Assembly: GCA_030695205.1 (NCBI GenBank)
Contig: JAUYTN010000004.1
Coordinates: forward strand, 1 to 64,000
Length of the DNA stretch: 64,000 nt
Direction: 5' to 3'
Origin: Burkholderiaceae bacterium
GTDB taxonomy: Bacteria > Pseudomonadota > Gammaproteobacteria > Burkholderiales > Burkholderiaceae_C
Shown here: positions 32,497-42,268 of the stretch, in pieces
Position numbering within the stretch: position 1 is the stretch's first letter
Layout of the letters: each line of letters starts with the position of its first letter
The notes under the pieces: generated by a model
What the model was told of the DNA's origin: nothing
The model's database searches: none
The model's input: the letters and a program-made list of their open reading frames with translations, nothing else
Position numbers and translations under genes: made by a program

Positions 32497-33177
32497 ATGT
32501 TGCCTCTGATGCCTGTGCACACCGTGGTGCTGGCCAAGGCCCCTGTGGCAGGCCGGGTCAAGACCCGCCTGGTGCCTGCGCTGGGGCAGGCAGGTGCCAC
32601 CAAGCTGGCTGGTCGTCTGCTGGCTGATGCCGTGGCCCGCGTGCACGCCGCCTGCGGGCAGTCGCTGCACCTGCCCAGCGGCGCAGCCCTGACCCTGAGT
32701 GCCGAGCTGTGCGGCTCGCCTGCGCCCGGCCATGCAGACTGGATCGGCCATGTGCCTGCCCATATCGCCCACGCCGACGCTGCGCCGGGCAGTGTGTGGA
32801 CCTGGACAGACCAAGGCGGGGGCGATTTGGGCGAGCGCATGGCCAGGGCCAGCCAGCGGGTCACACAGTCGGGCCGGGCGGTGCTGCTGGTGGGTACCGA
32901 TTGCCCCACCCTCAGCCCCGACTGGCTGCGCGAAGCGGCCTTGCGCCTGCAGCGGCACCAGGCCGTGTTGTTGGGTGCGCGCGACGGAGGCTATGTGTTG
33001 CTGGGTTTGCGCAGCCATTGCCCGGCCGTGTTTGAGCACATGCCCTGGAGCACCGATGCTGTGGCCAGCCTCACCCTGCAGCACTTGCAGGCCCAGGGGC
33101 TGGATGTGTGGCAAGGCCCGCTGTTCGACGATGTGGACACCCCGGCAGACCTTGCCCGGCTGCAGCAGCCTGTGTGA
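32497..33177 (+). CDS. TIGR04282-type glycosyltransferase (DUF2064)
   Basis: 226 residues with the MobA-like start VVLAKAPVAGRVKTRLVPAL (about 9-28), DLGERMARASQRV and LLVGTDCPTLSPDWLREA near 130, then GARDGGYVLLGL. These match the DUF2064/selenodomain-associated transferase 1 family, a nucleotidyltransferase-like fold that handles a sugar nucleotide. It forms a tight pair with the TIGR04283 gene. It is convergent with gspB. Confidence 0.88.
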   Translation: MLPLMPVHTVVLAKAPVAGRVKTRLVPALGQAGATKLAGRLLADAVARVHAACGQSLHLPSGAALTLSAELCGSPAPGHADWIGHVPAHIAHADAAPGSVWTWTDQGGGDLGERMARASQRVTQSGRAVLLVGTDCPTLSPDWLREAALRLQRHQAVLLGARDGGYVLLGLRSHCPAVFEHMPWSTDAVASLTLQHLQAQGLDVWQGPLFDDVDTPADLARLQQPV

Positions 33178-33225
33178 CGCCCCGGCGGGGTAGCCTCCAC
33201 CACTCGCCCCTGGTGTGTGCCGGGT

Positions 33226-34047
33226 TCAGTGCGGCAGCCGAAAGCGCTGGCCCCTGGTGCTGAAGACGGACTGCTGGGGCTGTATCTCCTCCAGCGTCAC
33301 CCCCGGTGCCACGGTGGCGCCTTCGGTCAGCACCTGGTTGTTGACGATGAGCAGCCGTTGTGACGGGTTGCTGGCGTACACCGCGCCGGTGATGGTCAGC
33401 GGCGGCACCTCGGCGCGGAGGCTGGGGGCCAGGTCGCCCAGCAGTGGCCACGCGGCCACCGTGGGTGGGGTGGTGGGCGATGTGGCCGGTGCGGCGGTGG
33501 TTGAACCCCTCGTCGTTTTCATACCTTTTTCAGCCTCGGCAGCCTGAGCCTGAACTGGAGCAGGAGCGGGAGATGGGGCTGGAGCCTGGGCCGAAGGCTG
33601 GGGCTCCTGCTTGGGTGCAGGTGCCACCACCGTTGGCTTGGGCAGGCCCGCTGTGGGTGTGCTGGGTGCTGTGGGTGGGCTGGGCACTGTGGGCGGGGTA
33701 GCCGCTGCTGCGGGCACAACGGCTGCAGGCACACCGGTGGTTTGGGAAGTGGCAGTCGGCGGTGCCGTGGCGACCTGGCCGTTGACTGGGGCTGTGGTGG
33801 CTGCCTGTGGGCCGGGTGTGGCCAGCGGCCACCAGTGCGCCGAGGTCAGCAGACCAGCCGCCAGCAGGGCCAGCAGGGCCAGCAGGGCCACGCCCGCGCC
33901 CCAAGCGTAGCGGGGTGCGGATGGTTGCGGTGGCTGCGTGGCCGATGCCGGGGGTATGGGTAGCGGGGGTGGCGTGTGCAGGCCGGGTACCTCGCCCAGC
34001 TGGCGCTGGGCATGGGCACGCTGCAAGGCATCAAGGATGTAGGACAT
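33226..34047 (-). CDS. gspB: General secretion pathway protein B
   Basis: 273 residues beginning MSYILDALQRAHAQRQLGEV, the diagnostic GspB/ExeB start. One transmembrane helix follows (about 49-68), then a long Ala/Pro/Thr/Gln-rich linker and the C-terminal T2SSB domain (about 205-273, LTITGAVYASNPSQRLLIVN, then TLEEIQPQQSVF). GspB works with the GspA ATPase to insert the type II secretion secretin through peptidoglycan. It lies 21 bp after gspA in the same transcript. No other T2SS genes are in the window. Confidence 0.9.
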   Translation of the reverse strand: MSYILDALQRAHAQRQLGEVPGLHTPPPLPIPPASATQPPQPSAPRYAWGAGVALLALLALLAAGLLTSAHWWPLATPGPQAATTAPVNGQVATAPPTATSQTTGVPAAVVPAAAATPPTVPSPPTAPSTPTAGLPKPTVVAPAPKQEPQPSAQAPAPSPAPAPVQAQAAEAEKGMKTTRGSTTAAPATSPTTPPTVAAWPLLGDLAPSLRAEVPPLTITGAVYASNPSQRLLIVNNQVLTEGATVAPGVTLEEIQPQQSVFSTRGQRFRLPH

Positions 34048-34068
34048 GGGGGCGTGTGTGGGGTGGTG

Positions 34069-35850
34069 TCAGCGCTCTGGTGGCGTGGCGGTGGGGGTGC
34101 TCAGGCGCACCGACAAGGCGCCACTGGCACGTTCCAGTTGCATGAAGGTCATGGGGCCGGGACGGCCATCCGGGGCCAGGCCATGGGCCAGTTGAAAGGC
34201 TCTTACCCTGGCCTCCAATTTGTCATCGAGGACGGGCGGGTCTGCACTGCCTAGGCCATCCAGTGTGTTCAACCACTGGCTCAGGTTGCCAACGGCAGGG
34301 CCGCTGGCGCCGGGCTGCAGCCGCTCGCCAAAGCCGGGTGGGGGTTGCCACAGGGTGGCAAAGTCGCCGTTCCAGGCCTGCACCAGGGCCACCAGGGGTA
34401 CGGTGTGGCGCTGTCCCTGCCAGCTGAGGGTGGCGCTGCGGTCGCCCAGGCCCACCAGCACCACTTGGTGGGCAGGGGTTGCCGGTTTGCCGGGTGTGGT
34501 CAGCGCCAGGACGGCAGGCCTGTCCAGCTGGCGCAGCAGGGGCAGGGTCATGCGGGTGCTGCGGTAGCAGGCATGCCCCTGGGCCTGCAATTGGCTGCAG
34601 TCGGTGCCCTTGCCGGTGGTGGGCCAGAGGCGGGCCAACTCGGGCCATGCGGCATCGAGCTCGGTGGGCCACTGTGCCAGCAGTGGCGCCAGGGCGCTGA
34701 GGTTGCTGTGGTCGCGGTCGTCGCCCGGGGCCGCAGCCAGTGTGGAGGCGGTGGGTGGCAGGGGTGGCCCGGCTTTTGCCACCGGTGGGGCGTCCGGGCT
34801 GAGGCTGATGGGGCTTGGCGCTGATGCGCCGTCGGTGGTGCGCAGGGCCAACGCCACCGCCCCAACCGCCGCCAGCACGCCCAGCGCGGCACCGGCCCCC
34901 AGCCACCCGGCGCGCTGCCAGCGTCCGCGTTCGGGGACGGGTGGAGGAGGGGCGTCGCCAAACACTTCCCGGGCGGCTTGCTCCACCACGGGCAGGTCCA
35001 CACGGGTCTGCCCCAGCGTCCATGCACCCAGCAGGGCGCGGCCACACAGCAAATTGATGCGCCTGGGCACACCACCGCTGAGCTGGTGGATGCGCTGGAT
35101 GGCCTGTGGCTCCAGAGGGACGGGGCCACTCAGCCCGGCCACTTGCAGGCGGTGGGCGATGTACTGGCTGGTTTCGGTCTCGGTCAATGCATCGAGGTGG
35201 AAGCGGGCCACCACCCGCTGGGCCAGTTGCTCCAGCTCGGGGCGGGCCAACATTTCGCGCAGCTCGGGTTGGCCAATCAGCACAATTTGCAGCAGCTTGC
35301 GCTCGTTGGTTTCCAGGTTGGTGAGCAGGCGCAGCTGCTCCAGCACCTCGGTGCTGAGGTGCTGCGCCTCGTCAATGACCAGCACACACTGCTGCCTAGC
35401 GGCATGGCTGCGCAGCAAAAAGGCGTTGAGGGCATCCATGGCCGCCTTGGGCGAGGGCATGTGGCCGCCTGTGCCTGGGGCCAGCGCCGGGCTGGTGGCT
35501 GCCCCAGTGGTCGCAGCGGTAGCCGGGTCGGTGGCAGGGGTCCACAGGTGAAATTCTTCGCCAATGGTTTGCAGCAGCTCAGGCACTGTGAGCTTGGGGT
35601 TGAAGATGTAGGCCACCTGGCAGCCCGCAGGTACCTGGGCCAGAAAGCACCGGCATACCGTGGTTTTGCCGGTGCCGATATCGCCAGTCAACAGCACAAA
35701 GCCGCCGCTGGGAGCAGCCCCACCCACGCCATGGACCCCAAACAGCAAGTGGGCCAGTGCCTCCCGGTGGCGGGGGCTCATGAACAGGTAGTGGGGGTCT
35801 GGCGCGATGGAAAACGGCTCCCGGCTCAGGCCAAAGTGGGTCAGGGTCAT
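34069..35850 (-). CDS. gspA: General secretion pathway ATPase GspA (ExeA)
   Basis: 593 residues. An N-terminal AAA ATPase begins MTLTHFGLSREPFSIAPDP with Walker A TGDIGTGKTT near 55 and Walker B CVLVIDEAQHLS near 150. A transmembrane segment (about 296-315, LGVLAAVGAVALAL) follows, then a periplasmic region ending in a peptidoglycan-binding-1 domain (PVLDDKLEARVRAFQLAHGL near 545). It uses ATP and the cell wall contact to aid secretin assembly with GspB. The start at 35850 is the conserved one; a longer frame lacks a site. Confidence 0.9.
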   Translation of the reverse strand: MTLTHFGLSREPFSIAPDPHYLFMSPRHREALAHLLFGVHGVGGAAPSGGFVLLTGDIGTGKTTVCRCFLAQVPAGCQVAYIFNPKLTVPELLQTIGEEFHLWTPATDPATAATTGAATSPALAPGTGGHMPSPKAAMDALNAFLLRSHAARQQCVLVIDEAQHLSTEVLEQLRLLTNLETNERKLLQIVLIGQPELREMLARPELEQLAQRVVARFHLDALTETETSQYIAHRLQVAGLSGPVPLEPQAIQRIHQLSGGVPRRINLLCGRALLGAWTLGQTRVDLPVVEQAAREVFGDAPPPPVPERGRWQRAGWLGAGAALGVLAAVGAVALALRTTDGASAPSPISLSPDAPPVAKAGPPLPPTASTLAAAPGDDRDHSNLSALAPLLAQWPTELDAAWPELARLWPTTGKGTDCSQLQAQGHACYRSTRMTLPLLRQLDRPAVLALTTPGKPATPAHQVVLVGLGDRSATLSWQGQRHTVPLVALVQAWNGDFATLWQPPPGFGERLQPGASGPAVGNLSQWLNTLDGLGSADPPVLDDKLEARVRAFQLAHGLAPDGRPGPMTFMQLERASGALSVRLSTPTATPPER

Positions 35851-36014
35851 GCCGCCAAGGATACAGACCGGCCAGGCTCTGGGTTTTGTCCCTCCTGAGA
35901 CAACTAGGGGCAAGCCCCAGCTAGTCGGCGCCGGGTTTCCCCTTTAGATTCGCACGGTCGTTCTTTTTTATGACGGAGCCAGACGCATTTGGCCCCACCC
36001 AGGAGATCCAACCG

Positions 36015-38126
36015 ATGACAGCACACACCCAAATCCACGGCGACGTGGCCGTGATCACCCTGGACAACCCGCCCGTCAACGGGCTGGGGCTGTCCACCCG
36101 CCAGGCCATCGTGGCCGGGCTTGAACAGGCCGAGGCCGACCCTGCGGTCAAGGCCATCGTCATCACCGGCGCTGGCAAGGCGTTTTCGGGTGGGGCCGAC
36201 ATCAAGGAGTTCGGTTCGCCCAAGGCCATTCAGGAGCCGAATCTGCTGAGCGTGATCCGCGCCGTGGAAAACACCAGCAAGCCCGTGGTGGCCGCCCTGC
36301 ACAGCGTGGCCATGGGAGGCGGGCTGGAGTTGGCGCTGGGTGCGCATTACCGCATCGTGGCCCCTGGTTGCAGCATTGCGCTGCCCGAAGTGAAGCTGGG
36401 CCTCATTCCCGGTGCCGGTGGCACGCAGCGCCTGCCCCGTGTCGTGGGCGTGGAAGCCGCGCTGAACATGATCGTCAGCGGCGAACCCGTGAAGGCCGAG
36501 CTGCTGGCGGGTGTGCCTGGCCAGAAGCTGTTCGACAAGCTGGCAGCCAGCCCCGAGAGCCTGGCCGAAGAAGCCTTGGCTCTGGCCCGCGAGGTAGCGG
36601 CCAAGCACGCGGCAGACGGCACGCCGTTCCCGCTGGTGCGCAACCTGCCTTGCAAGCACAAGGATGGCGACGCGTACTTTCAGTTTGCGCGCAACATGGT
36701 CAAAGGCATGGCCAAGAACTTTCCCGCGCCCGCCAAGTGTGTGGATGCCGTGGAAGCCGCCACCAAGAAGAAGTTTGAAGACGGCATGGCCTTTGAGCGC
36801 GAGACCTTCATCAACCTGATGTGGACATCGGAGTGCCGCTCGCTGCGCCACCTGTTCGTGGCCGAGCGTGCAGCCAGCAAAATCCCTGACGTGCCCGAAG
36901 ATTGCCCCAAGCGCGACATCAAGTCGGTGGGCATCATCGGCGCGGGCACCATGGGCGGCGGCATTGCCATGAACTTCCTCAACGCCGGCATCCCCGTGAA
37001 GATGCTTGAAATGAAGCAGGAGGCCCTGGACCGTGGCGTGGGCGTCATGCGCAGCAACTACGAGGCGCAGGTCAAAAAAGGCAAGCTCAAGCAAGACAAG
37101 CTGGACCAGCGCATGGCGCTGCTCAGCACCACCCTGAGTTACGACGACCTGAAGGATGCCGATCTGGTCATTGAGGCCGTGTTCGAAGAAATCGGCGTCA
37201 AGGAAGCGGTGTTCAAGGAATTGGACCGCGTGTGCAAGCCTGGCGCCATCCTGGCCAGCAACACCTCCACGCTGGACGTGGACGCCATTGCCAACTTCAC
37301 CCAGCGCCCGCAAGACGTGGTGGGCATGCACTTCTTCAGCCCTGCCAACGTGATGAAGCTGCTGGAAGTGGTGCGCGGCGCGAAAACCGCGCACGACGTG
37401 CTGGCCACGGTGATGGCCATTTCCAAGAAGATCAAGAAGACCGCCGTGGTGTCTGGCGTGTGCGACGGCTTCATTGGCAACCGCATGATCGAGCAGTACG
37501 GCCGCCAGGGTGGCTTTTTGCTGGACGAAGGCTGCACCCCGCAACAGGTGGACAAAGCCATTGAGAAATTCGGTTTTGCCATGGGCCCCTTCCGCATGGG
37601 CGACCTGGCGGGCAATGACATTGGCTGGGCCATCCGCAAGCGCCGCTACGTGGAAAAGCCCAATATGAAGTACAGCAAGACTGCTGATCTGCTGTGCGAA
37701 AAAGGCCGCTTCGGCCAGAAAACCGGCGCGGGCTGGTACGACTACGTGCCTGGCAAACGCGATGCCATCCCCAACGCCGAGGTGGAGCAGATGATTGCCG
37801 ACCACCGCGCATCGCTGGGCATCACACCGCGCAGGATTTCCGATGAAGAAATTGTGCAGCGCCTGGTGTTCAGCCTGGTGAACGAGGCCGCTCACATCCT
37901 GGAAGAGGGCATTGCCAACAAGGCCAGCGACATCGACATCGTCTACATCTTTGGCTATGGCTTCCCTGCGTACCGTGGCGGTCCGCTGAACTATGCCAAC
38001 GAAATCGGGCTGTTCAACGTGGTGCAGGCCATGAAGCGCTTTGCCAAAAACCCGCTGGACGACGCCAATTTCTGGCAGCCCGCGCCGCTGCTGGCCCGCC
38101 TGGCAGCCGAAGGCAAGACGTTTTAA
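36015..38126 (+). CDS. fadB: Bifunctional enoyl-CoA hydratase / 3-hydroxyacyl-CoA dehydrogenase
   Basis: 703 residues. The crotonase domain has GAGKAFSGGADIKEFG near 55, MGGGLELALG near 100 and LPEVKLGLIPGAGGTQRL near 122 (the catalytic Glu). The NAD-binding domain starts at GIIGAGTMGGGIAMNFL (about 309-325). GMHFFSPANVMKLLEVV near 435 carries the dehydrogenase histidine, and a C-terminal domain follows. It performs two steps of fatty acid beta-oxidation. AGGAG at about 36000 supports ATG 36015. It is followed by repeat copy E and then by the thiolase gene, so both should act together. Confidence 0.93.
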   Translation: MTAHTQIHGDVAVITLDNPPVNGLGLSTRQAIVAGLEQAEADPAVKAIVITGAGKAFSGGADIKEFGSPKAIQEPNLLSVIRAVENTSKPVVAALHSVAMGGGLELALGAHYRIVAPGCSIALPEVKLGLIPGAGGTQRLPRVVGVEAALNMIVSGEPVKAELLAGVPGQKLFDKLAASPESLAEEALALAREVAAKHAADGTPFPLVRNLPCKHKDGDAYFQFARNMVKGMAKNFPAPAKCVDAVEAATKKKFEDGMAFERETFINLMWTSECRSLRHLFVAERAASKIPDVPEDCPKRDIKSVGIIGAGTMGGGIAMNFLNAGIPVKMLEMKQEALDRGVGVMRSNYEAQVKKGKLKQDKLDQRMALLSTTLSYDDLKDADLVIEAVFEEIGVKEAVFKELDRVCKPGAILASNTSTLDVDAIANFTQRPQDVVGMHFFSPANVMKLLEVVRGAKTAHDVLATVMAISKKIKKTAVVSGVCDGFIGNRMIEQYGRQGGFLLDEGCTPQQVDKAIEKFGFAMGPFRMGDLAGNDIGWAIRKRRYVEKPNMKYSKTADLLCEKGRFGQKTGAGWYDYVPGKRDAIPNAEVEQMIADHRASLGITPRRISDEEIVQRLVFSLVNEAAHILEEGIANKASDIDIVYIFGYGFPAYRGGPLNYANEIGLFNVVQAMKRFAKNPLDDANFWQPAPLLARLAAEGKTF

Positions 38127-38129
38127 ATC

Positions 38130-38176
38130 ATTTTGGCTTCTATCGCTTTATATGTAAGCTGTAGTAGCTATCAAAA
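38130..38176 (-). repeat. Dispersed AT-rich element, copy E, between fadB and fadA
   Basis: Minus-strand TAGCTA (38165-38170), AAGCG (38144-38148), then AGCC and AAAAT. Spacing between the starts of the two boxes is 22 nt as elsewhere. It abuts the fadB stop and ends about 12 bp before the thiolase ATG, so it takes up nearly the whole spacer. Confidence 0.7.
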
Positions 38177-38188
38177 CAGGATTTCACC

Positions 38189-39364
38189 ATGACCCAAGCC
38201 GTCATCGTTTCTACCGCCCGCACGCCCCTGGCCAAGAGCTGGAAGGGCGCTTTCAACATGACCCACGGTGCCACCCTGGGTGGTCACGCCGTGCAGCACG
38301 CCGTCCAACGCGCAGGCATTGACCCTGCGCTGGTGGAAGACGTGATCATGGGCTGCGCCAACCCCGAAGGGGCCACCGGAGCCAACATCGCCCGCCAGAT
38401 TGCGCTCAAGGCAGGCCTGCCCATCAGCGTGTCGGGCATGACCGTCAACCGCTTCTGTTCGTCTGGCTTGCAGACCATTGCCTTGGCGGCCCAGCGCATC
38501 ATTGCCCGTGAAGGCCAGGTGTATGTGGCCGGTGGTGTGGAAAGTATCTCCTGCGTGCAGCAGGAAATGAACCTGCACATGCTCAAAGACCTGGCGCTGG
38601 AAAAGCAAAAGCCCGAGATCTACTGGAACATGCTGCAAACCGCCGAGCAGGTGGCCAAGCGCTACAACATCAGCCGCGAAGCCATGGATGAATATGGTGC
38701 CGCCAGTCAGCAAAAAGCGACCGCAGCATTGGAAGCAGGACTGTTCAACGCCGAAATTGCCCCCATCACCGTCACCGCCGGTGTGGCTGACAAGGTGATG
38801 GGCCTGATGACCAAACAGGTCACCGTGAGCCAGGATGAAGGCATTCGCGCCGGTACCACCTATGACGGCATCAAGGGCCTGCGCTCGGCGCTGCCGGGTG
38901 GCCTGGTGACGGCGGGCAACGCCAGCCAGTTCTCTGACGGCGCAGGTGCCTGCGTGGTGATGGACGAAACCCTGGCCCAGCAACAGGGCCTGACCCCTAT
39001 TGGCCGCTTCCTGGGATTTGCCGTGGCCGGATGCGAACCCGACGAAATGGGCATTGGCCCCGTGTACGCTGTGCCCAAAGCCCTGGCCCGCCTGGGCCTG
39101 ACGGTGCAAGACATCGACCTGTGGGAGCTGAACGAAGCCTTTGCCGTGCAGGTGCTGTACTGCCGCGACAAGCTGGGCATTCCGGCTGATCGCCTGAATG
39201 TGAACGGCGGTGCCATTGCTGTGGGCCACCCTTACGGCGTGAGCGGCCAGCGCCTGACCGGCCACGCCCTCATTGAAGGCAAGCGCCGGGGTGCCAAGCG
39301 CGTGGCCGTGACCATGTGCATTGGCGGCGGCATGGGCGCTTGCGGTATTTTTGAGGTGCTGTAA
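38189..39364 (+). CDS. fadA: Acetyl-CoA C-acyltransferase (thiolase)
   Basis: A 391-residue thiolase. The acyl-accepting cysteine is in [13 protein letters not shown] near 90, the second active-site region in [19 protein letters not shown] (His near 347), and the third cysteine in [13 protein letters not shown] near 377. It completes beta-oxidation by cleaving 3-ketoacyl-CoA. Paired with the multifunctional fadB upstream. Length and motifs are complete. Confidence 0.94.
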   Translation: MTQAVIVSTARTPLAKSWKGAFNMTHGATLGGHAVQHAVQRAGIDPALVEDVIMGCANPEGATGANIARQIALKAGLPISVSGMTVNRFCSSGLQTIALAAQRIIAREGQVYVAGGVESISCVQQEMNLHMLKDLALEKQKPEIYWNMLQTAEQVAKRYNISREAMDEYGAASQQKATAALEAGLFNAEIAPITVTAGVADKVMGLMTKQVTVSQDEGIRAGTTYDGIKGLRSALPGGLVTAGNASQFSDGAGACVVMDETLAQQQGLTPIGRFLGFAVAGCEPDEMGIGPVYAVPKALARLGLTVQDIDLWELNEAFAVQVLYCRDKLGIPADRLNVNGGAIAVGHPYGVSGQRLTGHALIEGKRRGAKRVAVTMCIGGGMGACGIFEVL

Positions 39365-39565
39365 CTGCCTAGAATCGGCCCAAGTCGGTTGCATGGCCCA
39401 GGGTTGCTGGGCCAGCCGTGGCATGAGGCGCGTCTCCCCCCGCTCCATGCTGGGGGGGCGGTGCCACGCACCCCGCCAAACAGGGGGTCGTGATGGCTGG
39501 AGCATGCCGATGTTGACATTGACCCCGAGGGTGTCCGGTGTGCCCCGTGTGGGCGGTTCCTGGTG

Positions 39566-42193
39566 ATGACCACCCGCGACCCCACCTCCACCTCCCCACA
39601 CAAGCGGACCGACCTGCCCAGCCTGCAGCAGCTGCTGCACAGGGTGCTGGGGGTGGTGCTGCTGGTGGCTGTGCTGGCCGGTGGGTTTTTTGCCTGGCGG
39701 GTGTACAGCTTGTGGCAGCTGGCCGAGGCCAGCGAGCACCGCACGGCCCAGGTGTGGGCCCGGCAGTTGCCCTCGGTCGCCAACATGGGCGAGCTGCAGG
39801 CGGTGGCCGACCAGGCCGCAGAGCACATTGAGCAGCTGAGCACCGAGATGGCCATGGGCACCCGGCGGGCCGCCCAGGACATGCTCCACATGCTGGTGGC
39901 AGGTGCCTTGCTTACGGGGGGCGGTTGGCTGGCCATGTGGCTGCTGCTCAAGTGGCAGACCTTTGGCCCCTTGACGGCCATGGCCCGTCGGCTGGGTGAG
40001 CTGCAGTCGGGTGTGGCGCACCCCGCGCCCCTGCCGCCGCCAGCCAGCCAGGAGGTGGCCGATGTGTTTGCTGCGCTGCAGGAGTTCGAGCGTGCCCGCG
40101 ATGCCCTGCAGGCCAGCGAAGAGCGCTGGCGCTTTGCCCTGGAAGGTGCGGGCGATGGGGTGTGGGAGTACCACTTTGACACCGGGGTCAACCTCGCGTC
40201 TGCCCGCATTCGGGCCATGGTGGGCTTGCCGCCGCTGCCGGGCGTGGCCCATGCACCTTTGCCCGGCTGGTCCAGGCGCCTGACTCCCGAAACCCGTGCA
40301 TCCACACTGGCTGCACTCAATGCCCTGGTGCAAGGGCGGCACGACACCTACCAGATCGAGCAAGAGGTGCGCTGCGAGGACGGCAGCACCAAATGGCTGC
40401 TGGCGCGTGGCATGGTCATGAGCCGCACCCCCAGCGGCGAGCCGCTGCGCATGATTGGAACCTCCAGCGACATCACCGCGCGCAAGCTCGCCGAGCAAAA
40501 GCTGCAGCTGGCGGCCAGCGTGTTTGGCCATGCCCGGGAGGGCATCATGATCACAGACCCCCAGGGGGTGATCATCGAGGTCAACGACACCTTTACCCGC
40601 CTGACCGGTTACCACCGGGAGGAAGCCGTTGGCAAGACCACCCGGCTGCTGCAGTCGGGTCGCCAAAACACCGATTTTTATGCCGCCATGTGGGCGGATT
40701 TGCTCCAAAAAGGCCATTGGAGCGGGGAGATCTGGAACCGCCACAAGTCTGGCGAGCTGCTGGCAGTGATGCAAACCATCAGCGCAGTCCACAGCCCGCT
40801 GGGCACGCTGCAGAACTTTGTGTCGCTGTTCAGCGACATCACCCCCATGAAGGCGCACCAGCAGCAGCTGGAGTTCATTGCCCACCACGATGTACTGACC
40901 AACCTGCCCAACCGCGCGCTGCTGGCAGACCGCCTGCAGCAGGCCATGCTGCAGTCGCAGCGGCGGGGGCAGTCGCTGGCGGTGGCCTACCTCGACCTGG
41001 ACGGCTTCAAGGCGGTCAACGACACCCACGGGCATGCCGCAGGCGACGAGCTGCTGGTGACCCTGTCGCACCGCATGAAAGCCGCCCTGCGCGAGGGCGA
41101 CACCCTGGCGCGCATCGGCGGCGATGAGTTTGCGGTGGTGCTGGGCGACCTGGCCCAGCCCCTGGACTGCGAGCCTGTGCTGCTGCGCCTGCTGGAGGTG
41201 GCGTCCGCACCCGTCACGTTGTCGCTGGCAGGGCCGGTGCAGTGCCAGGTGTCGGTGTCCATCGGTGTGGCGCTGTTTCCGCAGGATGATGCCGACGCCG
41301 ATCTGCTGCTGCGCCACGCCGACCAGGCCATGTACGTGGCCAAGCAGGGCGGCAAAAACCGCTTCCATGTGTTTGATGTGCAGGCCGACTCTGCCATCCG
41401 CCTGCAGCGCCAAGGCATAGACCGGCTGCGCACGGCACTGATGCAGGGCGAGTTTGTGCTGCACTACCAGCCCAAGGTCAACATGGACACCGACGAGGTG
41501 GTGGGGGCCGAGGCGCTGATTCGTTGGCAACACCCCGAGCAAGGTCTGTTGGCGCCGGGTGTGTTTTTGCCCACCATCGAAAGCGATGCCCTGGCGCTGG
41601 ATGTGGGCGAGTGGGTCATCCACACCGCGCTGGCCCAGATGGCGGCGTGGCAGGCCATGGGCCTGCACGTGCCTGTGAGTGTCAACATCGGAGCCCGCCA
41701 AATCCAGCAGCCCGACTTTGTGGAGCGCCTGGGCGTGCTGCTGGCCCGACATCCGACGGTGACGCCGTCTTGCCTGGGGCTTGAAATTCTCGAGACCAGT
41801 GCGCTCAGTGACCTGGCCGAGGTCTCGGCCACCCTGCATGCCTGCCAGGCCATGGGCGTGCGCTTCGCGCTCGATGACTTTGGCACCGGCTACTCCTCGC
41901 TCACCTACCTGCGCCACCTGCCCGTGGGTGAGCTGAAAATCGACCAGAGTTTTGTGCGCAACATGCTGGCAGATGCCGACGATCTCGCGATCGTGCGCGG
42001 CGTTATTGGCTTGGCCGCCAACTTTGGGCGTGAGGTGATTGCCGAAGGGGTGGAAACCCGCGAGCACGGCATGCGGCTCAAGGCCATGGGCTGCTCCGTT
42101 GCCCAGGGCTATGGCATTGCCCGTCCCATGCCGGCAGCGGCCTGGCCGGATTGGCTGGCCCAACGCTCGGCGGCCAACGCCTGGGTGGCCTAG
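39566..42193 (+). CDS. Membrane PAS-GGDEF-EAL c-di-GMP signalling protein
   Basis: 875 residues. Two hydrophobic helices (about 24-44 and 112-132) bound a periplasmic region. Two PAS/PAC regions follow (about 182-305 and 310-430, with VFGHAREGIMITDPQGVI). The GGDEF domain has DVLTNLPNRALLADRL and RIGGDEFAVVLG near 515-526. The EAL domain starts near 617 with YQPKVNMDTDEVVGAEALI and DDFGTGYSSLTYLRH. Both key motifs are intact, so it could make and degrade c-di-GMP; EAL activity often dominates. The ATG is preceded directly by a GTG codon. The signal sensed is unknown. Confidence 0.92.
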   Translation: MTTRDPTSTSPHKRTDLPSLQQLLHRVLGVVLLVAVLAGGFFAWRVYSLWQLAEASEHRTAQVWARQLPSVANMGELQAVADQAAEHIEQLSTEMAMGTRRAAQDMLHMLVAGALLTGGGWLAMWLLLKWQTFGPLTAMARRLGELQSGVAHPAPLPPPASQEVADVFAALQEFERARDALQASEERWRFALEGAGDGVWEYHFDTGVNLASARIRAMVGLPPLPGVAHAPLPGWSRRLTPETRASTLAALNALVQGRHDTYQIEQEVRCEDGSTKWLLARGMVMSRTPSGEPLRMIGTSSDITARKLAEQKLQLAASVFGHAREGIMITDPQGVIIEVNDTFTRLTGYHREEAVGKTTRLLQSGRQNTDFYAAMWADLLQKGHWSGEIWNRHKSGELLAVMQTISAVHSPLGTLQNFVSLFSDITPMKAHQQQLEFIAHHDVLTNLPNRALLADRLQQAMLQSQRRGQSLAVAYLDLDGFKAVNDTHGHAAGDELLVTLSHRMKAALREGDTLARIGGDEFAVVLGDLAQPLDCEPVLLRLLEVASAPVTLSLAGPVQCQVSVSIGVALFPQDDADADLLLRHADQAMYVAKQGGKNRFHVFDVQADSAIRLQRQGIDRLRTALMQGEFVLHYQPKVNMDTDEVVGAEALIRWQHPEQGLLAPGVFLPTIESDALALDVGEWVIHTALAQMAAWQAMGLHVPVSVNIGARQIQQPDFVERLGVLLARHPTVTPSCLGLEILETSALSDLAEVSATLHACQAMGVRFALDDFGTGYSSLTYLRHLPVGELKIDQSFVRNMLADADDLAIVRGVIGLAANFGREVIAEGVETREHGMRLKAMGCSVAQGYGIARPMPAAAWPDWLAQRSAANAWVA

Positions 42194-42268
42194 CCGCCCC
42201 CACACTGCCTGGCGTTCGAACCGCTTCACCCATTTACCCATCTACCCATCACACCAAAGGACCACGCC

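Noticed and set aside
33180..33190. CCCC-GGC-GGGG hairpin between convergent genes as a terminator
   Set aside because: A four-base stem with a three-base loop and no T-run is too weak to call.
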